From Erythrocercus mccallii (taxonomy: Eukaryota; Chordata; Aves; Passeriformes; Dicruridae): a stretch of DNA of 64,000 bases. The notes under the pieces were generated by a model that was not told where the DNA came from, searched no databases, and saw only the letters and a list, made by a program, of their open reading frames with translations. Positions 1-11,962 of this stretch are shown one piece after another (within the stretch, counting starts at the first letter, position 1; each line of letters starts with the position of its first letter). Position numbers and translations under genes: made by a program. The stretch lies in the NCBI GenBank assembly GCA_013397435.1, contig VZRG01000278.1, positions 256,419-320,418 on the forward strand, in the 5' to 3' direction.

Positions 1-2650
1 TTTATACAGTGCTTTTCTGCAAGTATTCCCAATGGGAACTTCATTTTACTCCTTCAGAAAATTAGACCTGTGAATATACAAATTCTGTCCACATTAAAGC
101 ACACTGCAGAACCACCCAGTTTTGTGGCTGTGCAGATTTCTTTAATAATTACTTACAGAAATACTTGATTTTGTTTGAATAGCTCTCCTGTTTATTCTTA
201 GAGAAAAAACAATGCATGTATTATAGATATAGTGATATCAAATTGAAAGTTCATTAATGCCTTAGAACAGGAATTGCAATGAATGGTAGCATTTGGAAAT
301 GTTATTTTCTCTAAAGCTCTGCACACTATTTTTTCATAACTGTGCTTTGCCAAATAAAAACTCCCAATTGCTATACAGTGTGGTAATGTTTAAAATAGAA
401 AGGCAATGTCTTCCTAACAGCTTTTGGATATTTTAGTTATTTTAAAATAACAGATATTTTAATACTTTGGGTTAAATTAATCTGAAAAAAAATGAAGATA
501 ATTAAATGATAGTGGTTAAAGTTAGGGTAATTTAACTAATAATGGTAACACATTTTACAGCATAGCAGTCTGTCTGTTTGAAACATATAAACCTGAGTCT
601 GCAGCAACATTAAAGTTAATGCTGTTCTGCCCATTCACAATAAAGTTAATGCTGTTCTGCCCATTCAAAAAATGCAAGCAATCTTCCTGGCTGTTTGCCA
701 ATTCTAATTCCAGAGACCATGTGGTTTTCCAGTTTTTCATAGCACGACTCATGGAATGTGGTATGTGATGTATGATGCAACATCACACAAAGCCACAAGT
801 TCTAAGCATTGTCTGGAAGGCTTTGGACTAATGATGGCTGGTGCTCAAGTTATGCAACATGTATTCTTAGCAGTTCTTATGTTTTCCTCTAGTATAAAAA
901 ATGTTAAATTTGTTTGTTTGTGTTGCTAAGAGCTTAATAGGAATGCTCAAGTCTTAGGTTTCACAGTTTACAACCAGATGAGACTATTGTGTCACCTAAT
1001 CTGACTGTCTCTTTATGTCAGACATACCATTTTATTCGGAGACTTCTGACTGAGTCCCAAATTTCACTACAGTGAATTTAAATGCAATCTCTAGCAATTA
1101 TTTTGCTGTTAACACAGGTAAAGAACAGAACAGCAGTCAGTCTCACATCTGTCCTGGTGTGTGCTAGAGGCTGGTGTGTACTGCTGTGTAGGTTCAGAAC
1201 ATTTTGTTGGAAGAATGTATTTTGACATGATGATCAGTTGAAGAAACCCACTTTCATATACTTGAAAGTCCACATTCTTTGTTGATGAAATGATGATCAT
1301 AAAACCATGGTCTACACAGCTCTGAAATTTGATAAAGGCACTAGTGGAGTTGTTCTGTCATTCTGTGAAAATACAGTGGAATAATTTGTCTTTCTTAGCT
1401 GCACAGGATGATATAGCAAATATAATAAACTTCAAGAGCTTGTACTTTGAGGAGTACAGGGGAATTTTACTTCACCTGCTTGTTCTGGTCTAGTATCAGT
1501 GTAAAATCGCAGCTGTCTACCAAGTTGCTTGTTTTTAAAAATCTACTGTTTCTTCCTGTGACTGCAGCTCCTTTTCTCTTGGAGGCTGTGTCACTGGTGG
1601 TCCACTGAAATCAGTAGCTCCTTTTCCTTCTTTCCTCTGCTGTAGCATCTGCTGTGTGTGTATTTATGAAAGGGACGGGCAAGTCTGCTGTTGCTGCCTG
1701 GCCTTTTGTCTTTCCTGGTATTTCTTCACTCAATGTCTTTGGTATAAACATCTTGAATATTTGACAACTGTGTAGTCAAGCTGCTGGATGAACAGTCTCT
1801 TGTTTTTACATGATCTATTTTTTTTTTATTATTATTATTACTCTATAACTATTTTTCCAAGAAGAATCATGGAAGCTCAGCTTAATGTTTTATTTGCTTA
1901 AAGAACATAACAGAAACAAAACCCAGAATGCTTCTGTCATACCCACATAATAAATCTGAACTTCTGAATGAAACTTCATCATTCTCCAAGGATAAAAGTG
2001 ACATTTAGTGAAACAAATTCCATACCAAAGAGGAAGAATTTGAACTCATTAATTCAATATAGATTTCTAGACCCATTCAACAGAATGTAACATACTCTTA
2101 ACCTATCTTGAATCTATTCATGTTTTCCATGGCCACAGTGTTCTATTAATCCTGTAGGTGAGGCAGAAAGATAGCATTTTTTTTTCACATTTCATTTAAT
2201 TTTTTAAGAATGGCAACTAATAACTCATTACTGAAATTTACTGAAAATAGATCTGTGGTAGATGTGGAAAGCTGTTCTAGTATATTGGAGCAATAATAAA
2301 CCAATGTTAAAATATGTAGACTTTATTCAGTATATAAGAGTTATGCTAGATTAATATCTTATAGATTATGTCTCATCTTTCATGTACATATATAGTTTAA
2401 AATATAATTATTTGGATAAGGCTTTTTTTGAAGAACTTCCAACCTTATAATTCCTGACAAATTGTGACAATTTCTTAAAATATTCATTAAATGTGTGCTC
2501 AGTCCCCTCATGCAACACTTTCTAGTTCTATGCTTGGATATTTTCTTTTTTTATATAGTAAAATGATAATTCTTATTCATAATTTTATTATCTCAAATAG
2601 CCTTGGAGTTGTCTGAATGTGCTTCTGGGTAATTTTGCCATAGGTAGCCA
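1..2650. other. CORIN intron sequence
   Basis: Apart from the 30-bp duplication and an (ATT)n tract near 1820-1846, no exon, RNA gene or clear repeat was recognised. The stretch is AT-rich. The preceding SRCR exon of CORIN was searched for by its expected motifs and not found. Confidence 0.5.
611..670. repeat. 30-bp tandem duplication
   Basis: A 30-base unit at 611-640 (beginning TAAAGTTAATGCTGTTCTGC) is repeated head to tail from 641, the second copy being identical to about 666. It is a recent local duplication inside a CORIN intron and has no evident function. Confidence 0.85.
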
Positions 2651-2651
2651 T

Positions 2652-2698
2652 ACTTGACCTCCAGAGGTCACTTCCAAGCCCAACCATTCTGTGATTGA
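2652..2698 (+). repeat. CR1 LINE 3' tail
   Basis: GAGGTCACTTCCAAGCCCAA followed by CCATTCTGTGATTG is the usual 3' end of avian CR1, here on the + strand and 5' truncated. Confidence 0.7.
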
Positions 2699-3011
2699 CT
2701 GAAAGAAAGATACATGAATACTACCAAAGAAAAAAATGTTCTTATCTTAATGATTGGTCACAAATCCTTTTTCAAACTATTTTATGCCATAACTTGTACA
2801 TTATAAACCTACTGCCCCCTCTTCTCTTTCTTTTTTTTATCCAGGGGTTTCTAGATTCAAATTTACTCCATTTAACACTAAATAGATATTAAATCTCTCT
2901 GCAGTGAAAATTTATTTTGAAATCTGCAAGTTGAAGTGTTTTGGGTTTTTTAAACTTACATATTGAAACTAAAATAGTGCAGATTTAGACTAGACATAAA
3001 GAATAAATGTT

Positions 3012-3135
3012 TTACAATGAGGATGGTAAAACACTGGAACAGGTTACCCAGAGAAATGGTAGACACCCCATTCCTGGAAATACTCAAGGTCAGCTTGGAT
3101 GGGACTCTGAGCAACCTATTCTATAATTTAATGAC
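3012..3135 (+). repeat. CR1 LINE fragment
   Basis: The segment reads like the CR1 3' region: ACACTGGAACAGGTTACCCA, then CCTGGAAATACTCAAGGTCA and GGATGGGACTCTGAGCAACC. It is in + orientation and diverged, about 120 bases. Confidence 0.75.
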
Positions 3136-4423
3136 ATGACTTAAGACCTTGAGAGGAGCAAGGACTGCAAGAAGCACAGCATCTTTTATCAGACAGGCTT
3201 TCAGGCAAATAGGTCTTCCTTCATTTTTGCTCTTTCTGCTGTGTAATTCAGGACAGTCTTATTTGACCTCCACACGCTCAACTCTTACCAAGCATCCTAT
3301 TGAAAGATGTGCTCTGCATAAAAACCCTGTATCATTAAACAGACAGGTGTCCTTGCAAAGGTAATCTTAGCTCATGAAATTATGTCAGTGTTAGCTTTAG
3401 ATATAAAAAGCAAGCTCAAAAATTTAAAAATGTCTATGAGACTACGGCTCTCAAGTTCTGTCAGAGATGAGAGAAGAAGAAATTAGTAATAAAAGAATAA
3501 ATATTTTCCATGTCTTGAAAAAACAAGCATAAACTACACTATGGGAAGATTTCTTAGTGATTAATAATTCTGTAAAGCATGATGTTGAACAAAGAAACAA
3601 GTGAATTTTGTTCAAATTCAGTGAATAGTTTAATTACAGGGCAAAAAAGGTTGAAAAATCAAGTTACTTATTTCAAATTTTTGAAATTAACTAAAATTTT
3701 GTTTCAAAAAAAAATTTTTCTCTGAAACACATCCTTTGTGTTTTTAAAATGAAAAGCTAATTAACTTTAAATGAAGGACTTTACATTTAATTTGCAGTTG
3801 AATTAATACTTCCAGCTAAGAAAATGTAGATTTTATTTGAAGCTTTAACTTTAGATGCTCCCACTTGGTCTTTTTTTAAGTTAAGCTACAAAATGATACT
3901 TTATGAAACCTATAATTTACAGACTCAGAGAACAGAGTGTTGTGGTTTAATGCCAGCCAGCAGCTCAGCCCTGCACAGCTGCTTGCTCACTCCTCCTATT
4001 GAGAGGGGGAAGACAGAAGAATAGAAGTAGGAAGGCTCATGAGTTGAGAGAAAGAGAATTTAATAGGTAAAGCAAAAGCCATGCACACAAGCAGAGCAGA
4101 ACAAGGAATTCATTCAGCACTTCCCACGGGCGGGCAGCTGTTAAGCCATATCCAGGAAAACGGGATTCTCTACCTGTGAGGATGACTTGGGAAGACAAAT
4201 GCCATCATTCCAAACATCTCCCCCCAGCTTCCTTCTCCTTCCTCCCACTTGGCATACTGAACATGAAGCAGTGTGATGTGGAATATCCCTTTGGAGTTAT
4301 GGGGTTTGCTGTCCTGGCTGCAGCCTCTGTGCCCTTGTGCAGCCCCAGCCCCATCGCTGCTTGAGTGGGGTGAGAAGCAGAAAAGGCTTTGACTCTGGGT
4401 AACCCTGCTCAGCACAAACAAAA

Positions 4424-4429
4424 TCAGCC
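4424..4429. repeat. Left target-site duplication of nested LTR
   Basis: TCAGCC, identical to 5148-5153 on the other side of the inserted LTR. Confidence 0.75.
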
Positions 4430-5147
4430 TATGGCTGCTCTTTAATGGCTAACCCACTAGCTCCGTGTTCCTCAGGGGGCAGCCACAGACCCGGCAGACA
4501 CCTGTCTGCCCGCAGGTTCTTCTTGCCCTCCTTCGGTTGGAGGCAGCGCCGAAAGGACGTGGACGGGAAGACAGAGGCAGGACTCTCAGGTAGGGTGAAT
4601 AACTGGAGGTTTTATTCACTTGGGGGACCCAGAGCTCAAGAGCCCAGGAAACCCAGAGCCTGAGAGAACCTGAGAGCCCCTAGGAAACCCAGAGCCTGAG
4701 AGCCACCCCCACACCCTGAATGGGGTATTTAACAACATTAACTGGGGGTGGAGAGCGTGGGGTACCCAATCAGCAGAGGGGTTCGGGGTGACATAAGTGG
4801 GGTGACTACAGTCGTGACCAATGGGGAAAGGCAGGGTATGGGGTGATATGGCGTGATCCCCTGCCGGCCAATCACCCAGCCCATCGCCCCACGGGCAGGT
4901 GCCCAATGGGGCGACAGGACCGGATGACGGACAGACAGGGGCACATGGACAGGGAGCGGGAAACGTGTGAGGTAGGGAGTAAACAACTGAAGGAGGGAAA
5001 AACTGAGGACTGAGAACTCACACTGTTGGGATTAGGGTACATGGAACTCATTACACAAATGAACTCAATTGGAACATATATGGAACTGCAAACCATACAA
5101 AGAACTTTAAGGAACCAAACCACACAATGAGATTCTACACCTCCACA
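4430..5147 (-). mobile_element. ERVK-type solo LTR nested inside an older LTR
   Basis: The 718-base insert is flanked by a perfect 6-bp duplication TCAGCC (4424-4429 and 5148-5153), the size made by ERVK (class II) integrases. On the - strand it starts TGTGGAGGTGTAGAATCTC and has an AATAAA signal (TTTATT at 4611-4616 on +). The other terminus is TA rather than CA, probably one mutation. It contains an imperfect tandem tract of CCCAGAGCCTGAGAG units at about 4627-4704. No internal viral genes are present. Confidence 0.8.
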
Positions 5148-5153
5148 TCAGCC
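5148..5153. repeat. Right target-site duplication of nested LTR
   Basis: TCAGCC, identical to 4424-4429; the older LTR continues directly after it with CTCTGTTATCAACACTG. Confidence 0.75.
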
Positions 5154-5242
5154 CTCTGTTATCAACACTGTTTTCAGCACAAATCTGAAACACAACCCCA
5201 TATAGCTGTGAAGAAAATTACCTGTCCCAGCCAAAACCAGCA

Positions 5243-7475
5243 TGCAAAGCAAGCATAAACCAAAGCAAGCATAAAGCAAGTGATTTTTTTTTTCAGTATA
5301 ATTATGAGTTAACTGATTCTTCATAGGTTTGCCTAGTTTATCAGCTAGGAGATAGGACTGAGAGATTTTGAAACCTGAAAATATCACAGTGATTACCGAC
5401 TTTCTACCAAGAAATTTTAAGAATAATTTAATCATACATGTTTATTTTTTCTATGAATGCAGTGAATACTTTTAATTTCTATTTTCTATGTTTCAAAGTG
5501 TTTTCACTTTAAAATTTCAGATATCTCTGATTTTAATGCTGGTTTTGATCAAGGTTTTGATCTTTTACTCCGTATTCTATGGCACAGCTGTGGCTTTAGA
5601 GAATTCAAGACCAAGAAATATTTTAACCAATATGTACAGACAGGAAACAGATGCTGTTCCAGCTCTGAAATAGGCTTAATTTGTTTTAAATTGGTGCCCA
5701 TATGCGTGTAATCCATTGCCTTCTGGCCTAACTCAAGGCTTCCTTTCTCAAACCTGCTGTCACATGAGGCCTATAAGAATGGAATTATAGAAACTAAACT
5801 GAAGCAGGTCACTGTTACTTGGAAGCAAGAAGTAGCAAGTAGTTTATGTATTATACTTTATTCTAAACTTGCAATTTAATACATTTGAAGGAGTTTTTCC
5901 AAATGGAACGGGGAGAATAAGGTATTGAAAACATTGCTGTACAGAAGTGTCCCAAATGTGTTACAAACAGAACGATAAACTTTGTAACCTAAAATTAGAC
6001 CCTGCCTCCTAGTTTTTCTTTGTTTTTTGTTATAATTTAGCATGCAAGTCATAATGCTTATTTTTCACTGTAAACTGTAACTGCTGTGCACAGTGATCAG
6101 CAGGTAGCAGACTAGAATGCTCTGAAAACTTTTTATTAAATATTTCCGTTGTTCAGCTTATCTAATGAAACGTTACTTTTCCCCACTGAAAGTACATTTA
6201 TAATCTAGAACACAGACTGGATTCTCTTTTTCTCTCTTAATTCAAAAAATTCCTCTCTTAAACACACATAAGATCCGTAGCTTGAAATTAAATTTATTAA
6301 AGGAATATTCTAATTTTTAAGTTGAAATTGAAAAATCAGTAAAATTTTTAAATTCCTACTTGAGTTTTGTAAGTGCTAGTGAAATGTTTTGCTTGATTTT
6401 ATAATAACCAATTCTATGGGTTATTAAATATTTTTAAATTATTAAATGTTATTTATTAAATATTTTAGTAAATATTAAATTTTATTTTTAATAAACATTT
6501 TAAATTATTAAATATTTTTAAATTGACTTGGATTAAAGAAAACTTAGATTAAAAGAATTACATATGTTAGAATTTTATATGGCTTATGATGTTCATTAGA
6601 TCTAGCAGACATCTTTCTGTGAAGGAGCAAGACTAACACAAGCTGTAGGGTGACCTGAAATGGAAAGTGAAATTCTAGAGATAGTGAACATGTAGATCAA
6701 ACCTACAAGAACTGGTGTAGAACCATAAGTGTCCAAAGAAAGAATGAGAAAAGCCAGGAAAATTGTATGGGATTGGCATGGGGGAGGGGGGAGCAAAGCA
6801 AGAAAAACCCCAAAACAAAACCACAAAGAAACATTAGGAAATCATATTATGTTACTAAGATAGCAAAGACAGAAAAGATAAAAAGGTAGCAAAGATAGAG
6901 TAATAAATTAGTGAGTAGTACAGTGCTCTTCAAAGTAGCTAGTTTCGTTGAAATCGTCTAAGCATTTAATATTTATGGCTCTGATGGGTCTCCATTATGG
7001 CTGATAGCAGTGGTAGCCATAGGTTTGAGAAGTTACAGAGAATGGAGAAAACTGGTACATTATCTTTCATTAAAAAGGATGAAAGAATGAGATATGACGA
7101 TTTACAAACTACTTGCCTAGCTTGACTTATCAACAAATTACAGAAGCATAGGGTCTTAATGACAGACAGAATATATTCTATCAGTAACAAATCACGTCAG
7201 AATCCCTTATTTTATTCCTTGAAATACCAGAGACACTGTGGATGGGGAAAAAACCTGTAGGTGTGATATACTTTTAACTTTCACACTATGTGAAATGACT
7301 TTTGAAATAAGTAAGGAACTACGAACAGAGATGAAATGATATGGGAATGTTGATTTATTGTCAGACCATAAAGATGTATTGTGGGGGGCTATATGCATGC
7401 CAATGAGTCTGTAAGGATACAATAGTATTGTGAGTCAGATGATAGAGTGAAGAGTAGGCTTGATGATATCTCATT
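5243..7475. other. CORIN intron with an AT-rich tract
   Basis: No exon or RNA gene was seen. The one clear structure is the TTAAATATTTTTAAATTATT-like tract at 6420-6524. Short ORFs on both strands overlap and lack homology. Confidence 0.5.
6420..6524. repeat. AT-rich low-complexity, partly palindromic tract
   Basis: About 105 bases made almost only of A and T, with repeated ATTAAATATTTTTAAATT units that read similarly on both strands. It probably arose by slippage and would form unstable duplex DNA. Confidence 0.75.
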
Positions 7476-7479
7476 CAGC

Positions 7480-8010
7480 ATCAAGCTGGGGGGCTCTGGA
7501 AGCATTTTGGAGGACAGGATTAGAATTTAAAAATTTTTACAGGCTGGCAGAATGGCCTGAATTAACCAAGAATGTTTATGTGTAGTTATTTTGTGGTCTT
7601 CAGTTTGTGTTAGATTTGGACTAAATGAGAATTGGTCAGCAGAAATGACCAGAAATCTAGAAAGCATATTCTGTGAAGAAAGGTTGAAAACTCTGCTTGG
7701 TCAGTCAGGGGGAAGGAGTTACAGGAGCCTTGAAATATGTAGAAGGTTAGGAATAAACTGCTCTCCATTTCTGATAGAAAAAAAGGCAGAGTAATGAGCT
7801 TAAATGACAAGTAGAAAAATTTAGAATAAACATTAAAAATTGCTTTAATATATTGATTGGAAATGCTGAAGATTCTTCATCATTAAAGTTATGTACAAAC
7901 AGGGAGCACAAAAATCTGCCAGAGAGAGTTTAGATATGGTTGATCTTATTTCCAGTTAGGGGAATGGATTAGATGGCCTCATAAGATGTCTTTTGGCTGA
8001 ATTTCTGATA
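7480..8010 (+). repeat. Old, degraded CR1 LINE
   Basis: Scattered pieces fit CR1 3' sequence on the + strand: GAAATGACCAGAAATCTAGA, GAAGAAAGGTTGAAAACTCT, AATGAGCTTAAATGACAAGT, and GGAATGGATTAGATGGCCTC close to the end. The element has many substitutions and gaps. The 67-codon ORF within it (7591-7794) is not a gene. Confidence 0.6.
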
Positions 8011-8664
8011 GTTAACCTCTTAGTGAAAGAAAGTTTTGTGGAAGAATTTTTTCAAAGGTCCAAATCCCATTTCATTCTTGAAAGCAGTGCAGAGGACCTA
8101 ATGAAAATCTGTGTGAAAGTCATGGTTGTCTTATACCACTAAACTTGGTATTTCTATCACCTCAAATGTAGAGGAGAAAAAAGTCATAAAACATTGCTGT
8201 TTGTCATGCACTTACTTTAATATGGAACTTTCCACAGTCTTGGAGAAGCCCATAGGCTGAGACTACAGGAACCCAAAAACTCATTCAGTGCGTTATGTTC
8301 AAGCAGTTTGAGCTCAGAAGGCCTAGTGCAGCTCTTCTGGTTCTAAAGATTTACTGCAGATATTAGACAGATGAGAAAATTAAAATTTTGTGGTCCATTT
8401 AGTCTTTTAGAACTATGTGGGTTTTAAATATTACTTGAGTATGCAAATAATTTCATCCTAACAGCACTATGAGATGTTATAAAGTCGTGTGGTGCAGGTA
8501 GGATTTACAATTTATTTTGAAAATCTGGAAAGGAATCTGGTACAAAAAATCACCACTCAAAAGGTGCGAATTATTGTTACCATGGTATGAATGTCTTAAG
8601 TTTGCAGATATCATTAATAGACTTCCTGAAGTAATGTAGGTATTTCAGATATCTTCATACAGAT

Positions 8665-8727
8665 ATTGGTTGGACTTGATGATCTGGGAGCTCTTTCCAA
8701 CCTAATTATTTCTGTAATTCTGTGATT
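8665..8727 (+). repeat. CR1 LINE 3' end
   Basis: TTGGTTGGACTTGATGATCT, then TCTTTCCAACCTAATTATTT and TGTAATTCTGTGATT match the CR1 3' terminus in + orientation. Confidence 0.8.
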
Positions 8728-8864
8728 AAATGACTGTTCTGTAATGTTAAAATATGCTCTGCTGTGTGAAAAGTCTGTTGTAGTAACTGTTGGCCTTCTT
8801 TAAGATTCAATCCCTCATCATAAGCTCTGGTCACTACAGTGACTGTGCTGTGCTGTGCAAAAGA

Positions 8865-9390
8865 ATCATAAAATCCTCACTGTAACAGGCATCTGAAGAA
8901 CATCTGGTCCTTCTCCCACTTGAAGCAGACCTATTGCCAAATGGTATCAGTTCAACCACTGCTCTGTTAGCCAAGTCTTGAAAACTTTGATGGATAGGGC
9001 TCTCTGTTCCAGGGCTGCGTCACCTTCCTAATGAAAAAGTATTTCCTTTTCATGTGCTGTGAGTCTCCAAAGCTGTAGGTCTAGGCCATTTCCCCATGTT
9101 TTACCATGAAGCACTGTTGAGAAAAATTTGTTGCAGTCATGTTTTAACTCCTCTTCAAGTAGTTGCAGGTTGCTATTGAATTATCCCTTAGCTTTCTCTT
9201 CACAGGAGTAAGCAAGTTCAGTACCCTCAGCTCCTCCTTATAAGTCAGTGCCAGAGCCCCCTCAAAAATTTGAAAGCCATTTGCATGATCCTTTGCAGTT
9301 TCTAAATATCATCTTAAACTGATGTACCTCAAAACTGCACACTGTCTTCCAGTATGTATGGTTTCAGTCAACAAATACTGTTTCAATTTT
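8865..9390 (-). repeat. CR1 LINE fragment, about 520 bases
   Basis: The + strand shows the reverse complement of CR1: AGAATCATAAAATCCTCACT at its 3' end, then CTCAGCTCCTCCTTATAAGT, CAGTGCCAGAGCCCCCTC and ACTGCACACTGTCTTCCAGT. It is diverged and 5' truncated. Confidence 0.8.
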
Positions 9391-11839
9391 GCTTTTTGTC
9401 AGAACAGGTAATAATTAAAAGCACTAATTTAAAATCCATGCCAAGTTTCTGAGCAAAGTGGTTACGGTATAGTCAAACCAAAGGAGAAAACAGAAAACTA
9501 CAGAGAAGTGAAAGAGCCCTCTGAAAGCATTTTATAAAAGTAGTCTTTATTTGTTTGGCCTGAAATCTTGAAACTGCAACTTCAGCAGGCCACTAAACTA
9601 AAAAAATGTCAGGAGAGCTCTTTTTGAACTTGAAGATGTGACTTGATGTCTAGAAGTAACTAGCAATATAACCTTGTTGTCTTAGAAACTCAGAAGAAAA
9701 TGAGTGCTACAGCTCCAAGAGGGACCAAGTAGAACCTGATGCCTGCTGTTCCTTTCTGGAGCACAGGATGGGGCTGGCTAAAATGAGTACCCATTGCTCT
9801 ACCTCCCTCCTTTTCTCTGAGTGATTTACAGTCCCTGGTTTAATGTGTACTCCTGGTCCAGCAGCCCCTCTGAAAGTCTCACACTTACAAACTCTCACCA
9901 GCCTGAATCTGGTGAGAACTCCTAAGATTTTTAGCTCATGTTCTCTCATTCTCTAACAATTCTGAGAGTGCTCTGGTCTCTACACAAATGCTAACCATTG
10001 TCTCCAGCTTTCCTAATCTAGAAATGAGACTCTTTGTTCCCCTTCATTCTGGCTATTTCTCATTGAATAGATGAAAGGAGACAAGTGGCAGCGCTTGCCT
10101 GTCTGAAAGAAAATATTTTATAAGCTGGATCCAGGTGGGAACATAAATATAGAAGCCATTCTAAAGATATAAATTAAGGTATCCTGGTTTTGAGTGTTCT
10201 ATATCAAGCTGTGACCACCAAAGAAGAAAGGTATAGATAGGATATTACCTTTGCTAAGTAAAATAATTTTAAAATTTCATGCAGGTGTAAATGTTTTGTA
10301 GGTTGTTACCTTGATTTAGAAGTACATTATCTTCTTGATTCTGATTGTAGCATCACTGTAATCTGTAATTCAGAACTGCATCTGATATTTGGTATAATAC
10401 AGATTTGGATTCATCAAGTGGCATTTGCATCTTTTTGTGCATTTTTGAGTTACATATTTTATAGATCAGACACTGTTTACAGGTTCATAAAATATCACTG
10501 AACACAGTTATGAAATGGTGAACACCATTGTTCAGAGAAGATCACAGGGCAGAATGTCATCATAAGAAAAAGGTTTGCATATGTTTGGTAGGAAAAAGGC
10601 TGGGAAATATGGAAGAGAGGAGAACTTCATGTGCATGCTAAAAGCAGATGCTGAGAAAGAAAACTCCTTTTACAGCAAACATATGCCTGCACATTCTGGT
10701 TAGTAGATCATGGAATGATATTTGCTTAATATGCCCAGAGAAGGTTCTGAAAAATAACTCATGTAACAGGCAGGGTCCAGGGCTGTGACCTCAAACTTTG
10801 GATTATTCTGCCAGCTGTGTTGAAAATATTTCGGTATGGTTACACTGACAACTTCACCATAAAACAGAATTCTTTGATCTCAGTTTATGCAATCAAGTGG
10901 GTGAAGAATGTTGGTGTTTTGTAAAGATTTTTAAAAAAAGAAATATAGTCAGTATTGAGAAATGGACTTAAACTAATATCCTGTCTGGCATTACCAGGTA
11001 CTATCATGAGAGATTGGGTTCAGAGGCCAGTTTAAGGACACACCACAGTTTTTTCTGAAATTCCCTCATTCTCTTTTCTGTGAATTAGGATTTAGAATTT
11101 GGCCTTTGACCAGGATTGATGGCTAATCATGAATGGTTCTGTGTTGGAAAGCTGCATGACTAGTAAAGTAATTTAGAAATTTTCTAATTTTTTCCATTTG
11201 GCAGTCAAGGTTTAATAAAATAGCAATTTCTTGAGTCTAGCAGGCAATAACTAGACTGAGGAAGTGGATATATGAAAATACCTCCTGGTGAACCATTCTA
11301 AGCCTGACATACTAGTTAGGTTGCTGCAGAAGAATGGGTTTGACATCGTCACCAGTGATGTGTTCTGTTTTGCAAAGCAGGCAGCTTGGACTTTATTAAC
11401 AAGTCTTAAGTCTTATTAACAAAACTTAGACTGCTCTTTACTGTTAAATTTTAATGGATTTCCAATGACAGGAATGTAAGAAGATATTTTTTCTGTTACC
11501 TCTTTTACATATGAAGATCTGGGGGTTTTTTTTGCATTTTATGAGGCCAAGAAACTGTTGAAACAGTATCAATGTGTGCATTACAGTAAATACCACCAGG
11601 AGGTTCCTGATTCCAGTCCTCCTTCTTGTTGGGAAATGCCGCGTGACAGTCATATGTTGGCTGGCCTGACTTCTCAGGGTGATTTCATTCTCCTAACTGT
11701 GTATCTGCCACTCATGGCTTTGTCATATCATTCAGACATCTACCTTTGGAGTAAACAGATATGTTAGGGCCTCTTCACCTTCATAACTGTAACATAGAAA
11801 CCTAGCAGAACTTCTATCAATGTCTTTCATTTGTTTCAG
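9391..11839. other. CORIN intron, nothing recognised
   Basis: There is no exon with CORIN similarity, no RNA gene and no clear repeat. ORFs here (for example 9707-9949 on -) lack homology and splice context. Confidence 0.5.
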
Positions 11840-11962
11840 AGGACCATCCAAAACAGAAATTGTAATAGAAAATGAGCAAATGCAGGACCAAAAATGGCTG
11901 AATCTGCACTCAGACTGGAAAAATAAAAATGCATCCACTTTACATGCACTTCTAGTGAATGG
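11840..11962 (+). CDS. CORIN: CORIN exon: second half of the SRCR domain
   Basis: This 123-base exon follows a polypyrimidine tract and TTTCAG and ends before GTAAGT. It starts with the last base of a codon and ends with two bases of the next. Its 40 whole codons begin GPSKTEIV and include QKWLNLHSDWKNKNAST and LHALLVN, which align with the SRCR segment of mammalian corin (recalled as EPSVTKL...QQWLRLYPNWEN...LQELLVY). NAS is an N-glycosylation sequon at the place of human NGS. The antisense reading frames over this stretch look like shadows. Confidence 0.9.

Larger units (their letters stand above)
3938..5242 (-). mobile_element. ERV solo LTR, split by a second LTR
   Basis: The left part (3938-4429) starts TGTTGTGGTTTAATGCCAGC and the right part (5148-5242) ends ATTACCTGTCCCAGCCAAAA plus CCAGCA. 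Together they match a common avian LTR as I recall it, including GTGGAATATCCCTTTGG and CTGTTATCAACA. On the - strand an ATTAAA signal is followed by a pyrimidine-rich stretch, so the transcriptional sense is probably -. No target duplication was found around the outer ends. The element is interrupted by the LTR at 4430-5147. Confidence 0.75.

Noticed and set aside
1159..1180. TGTGCTAGAGGCTGGTGTG, encoding C-A-R-G-W, as a possible missing SRCR exon
   Set aside because: Similarity to the corin C-A-D-G-W motif stops after five residues, the frame soon closes, and there is no donor site at the expected place.
5148..5435. 95-codon - strand ORF
   Set aside because: It runs from unique intron sequence into the right part of the outer LTR and has no homology.
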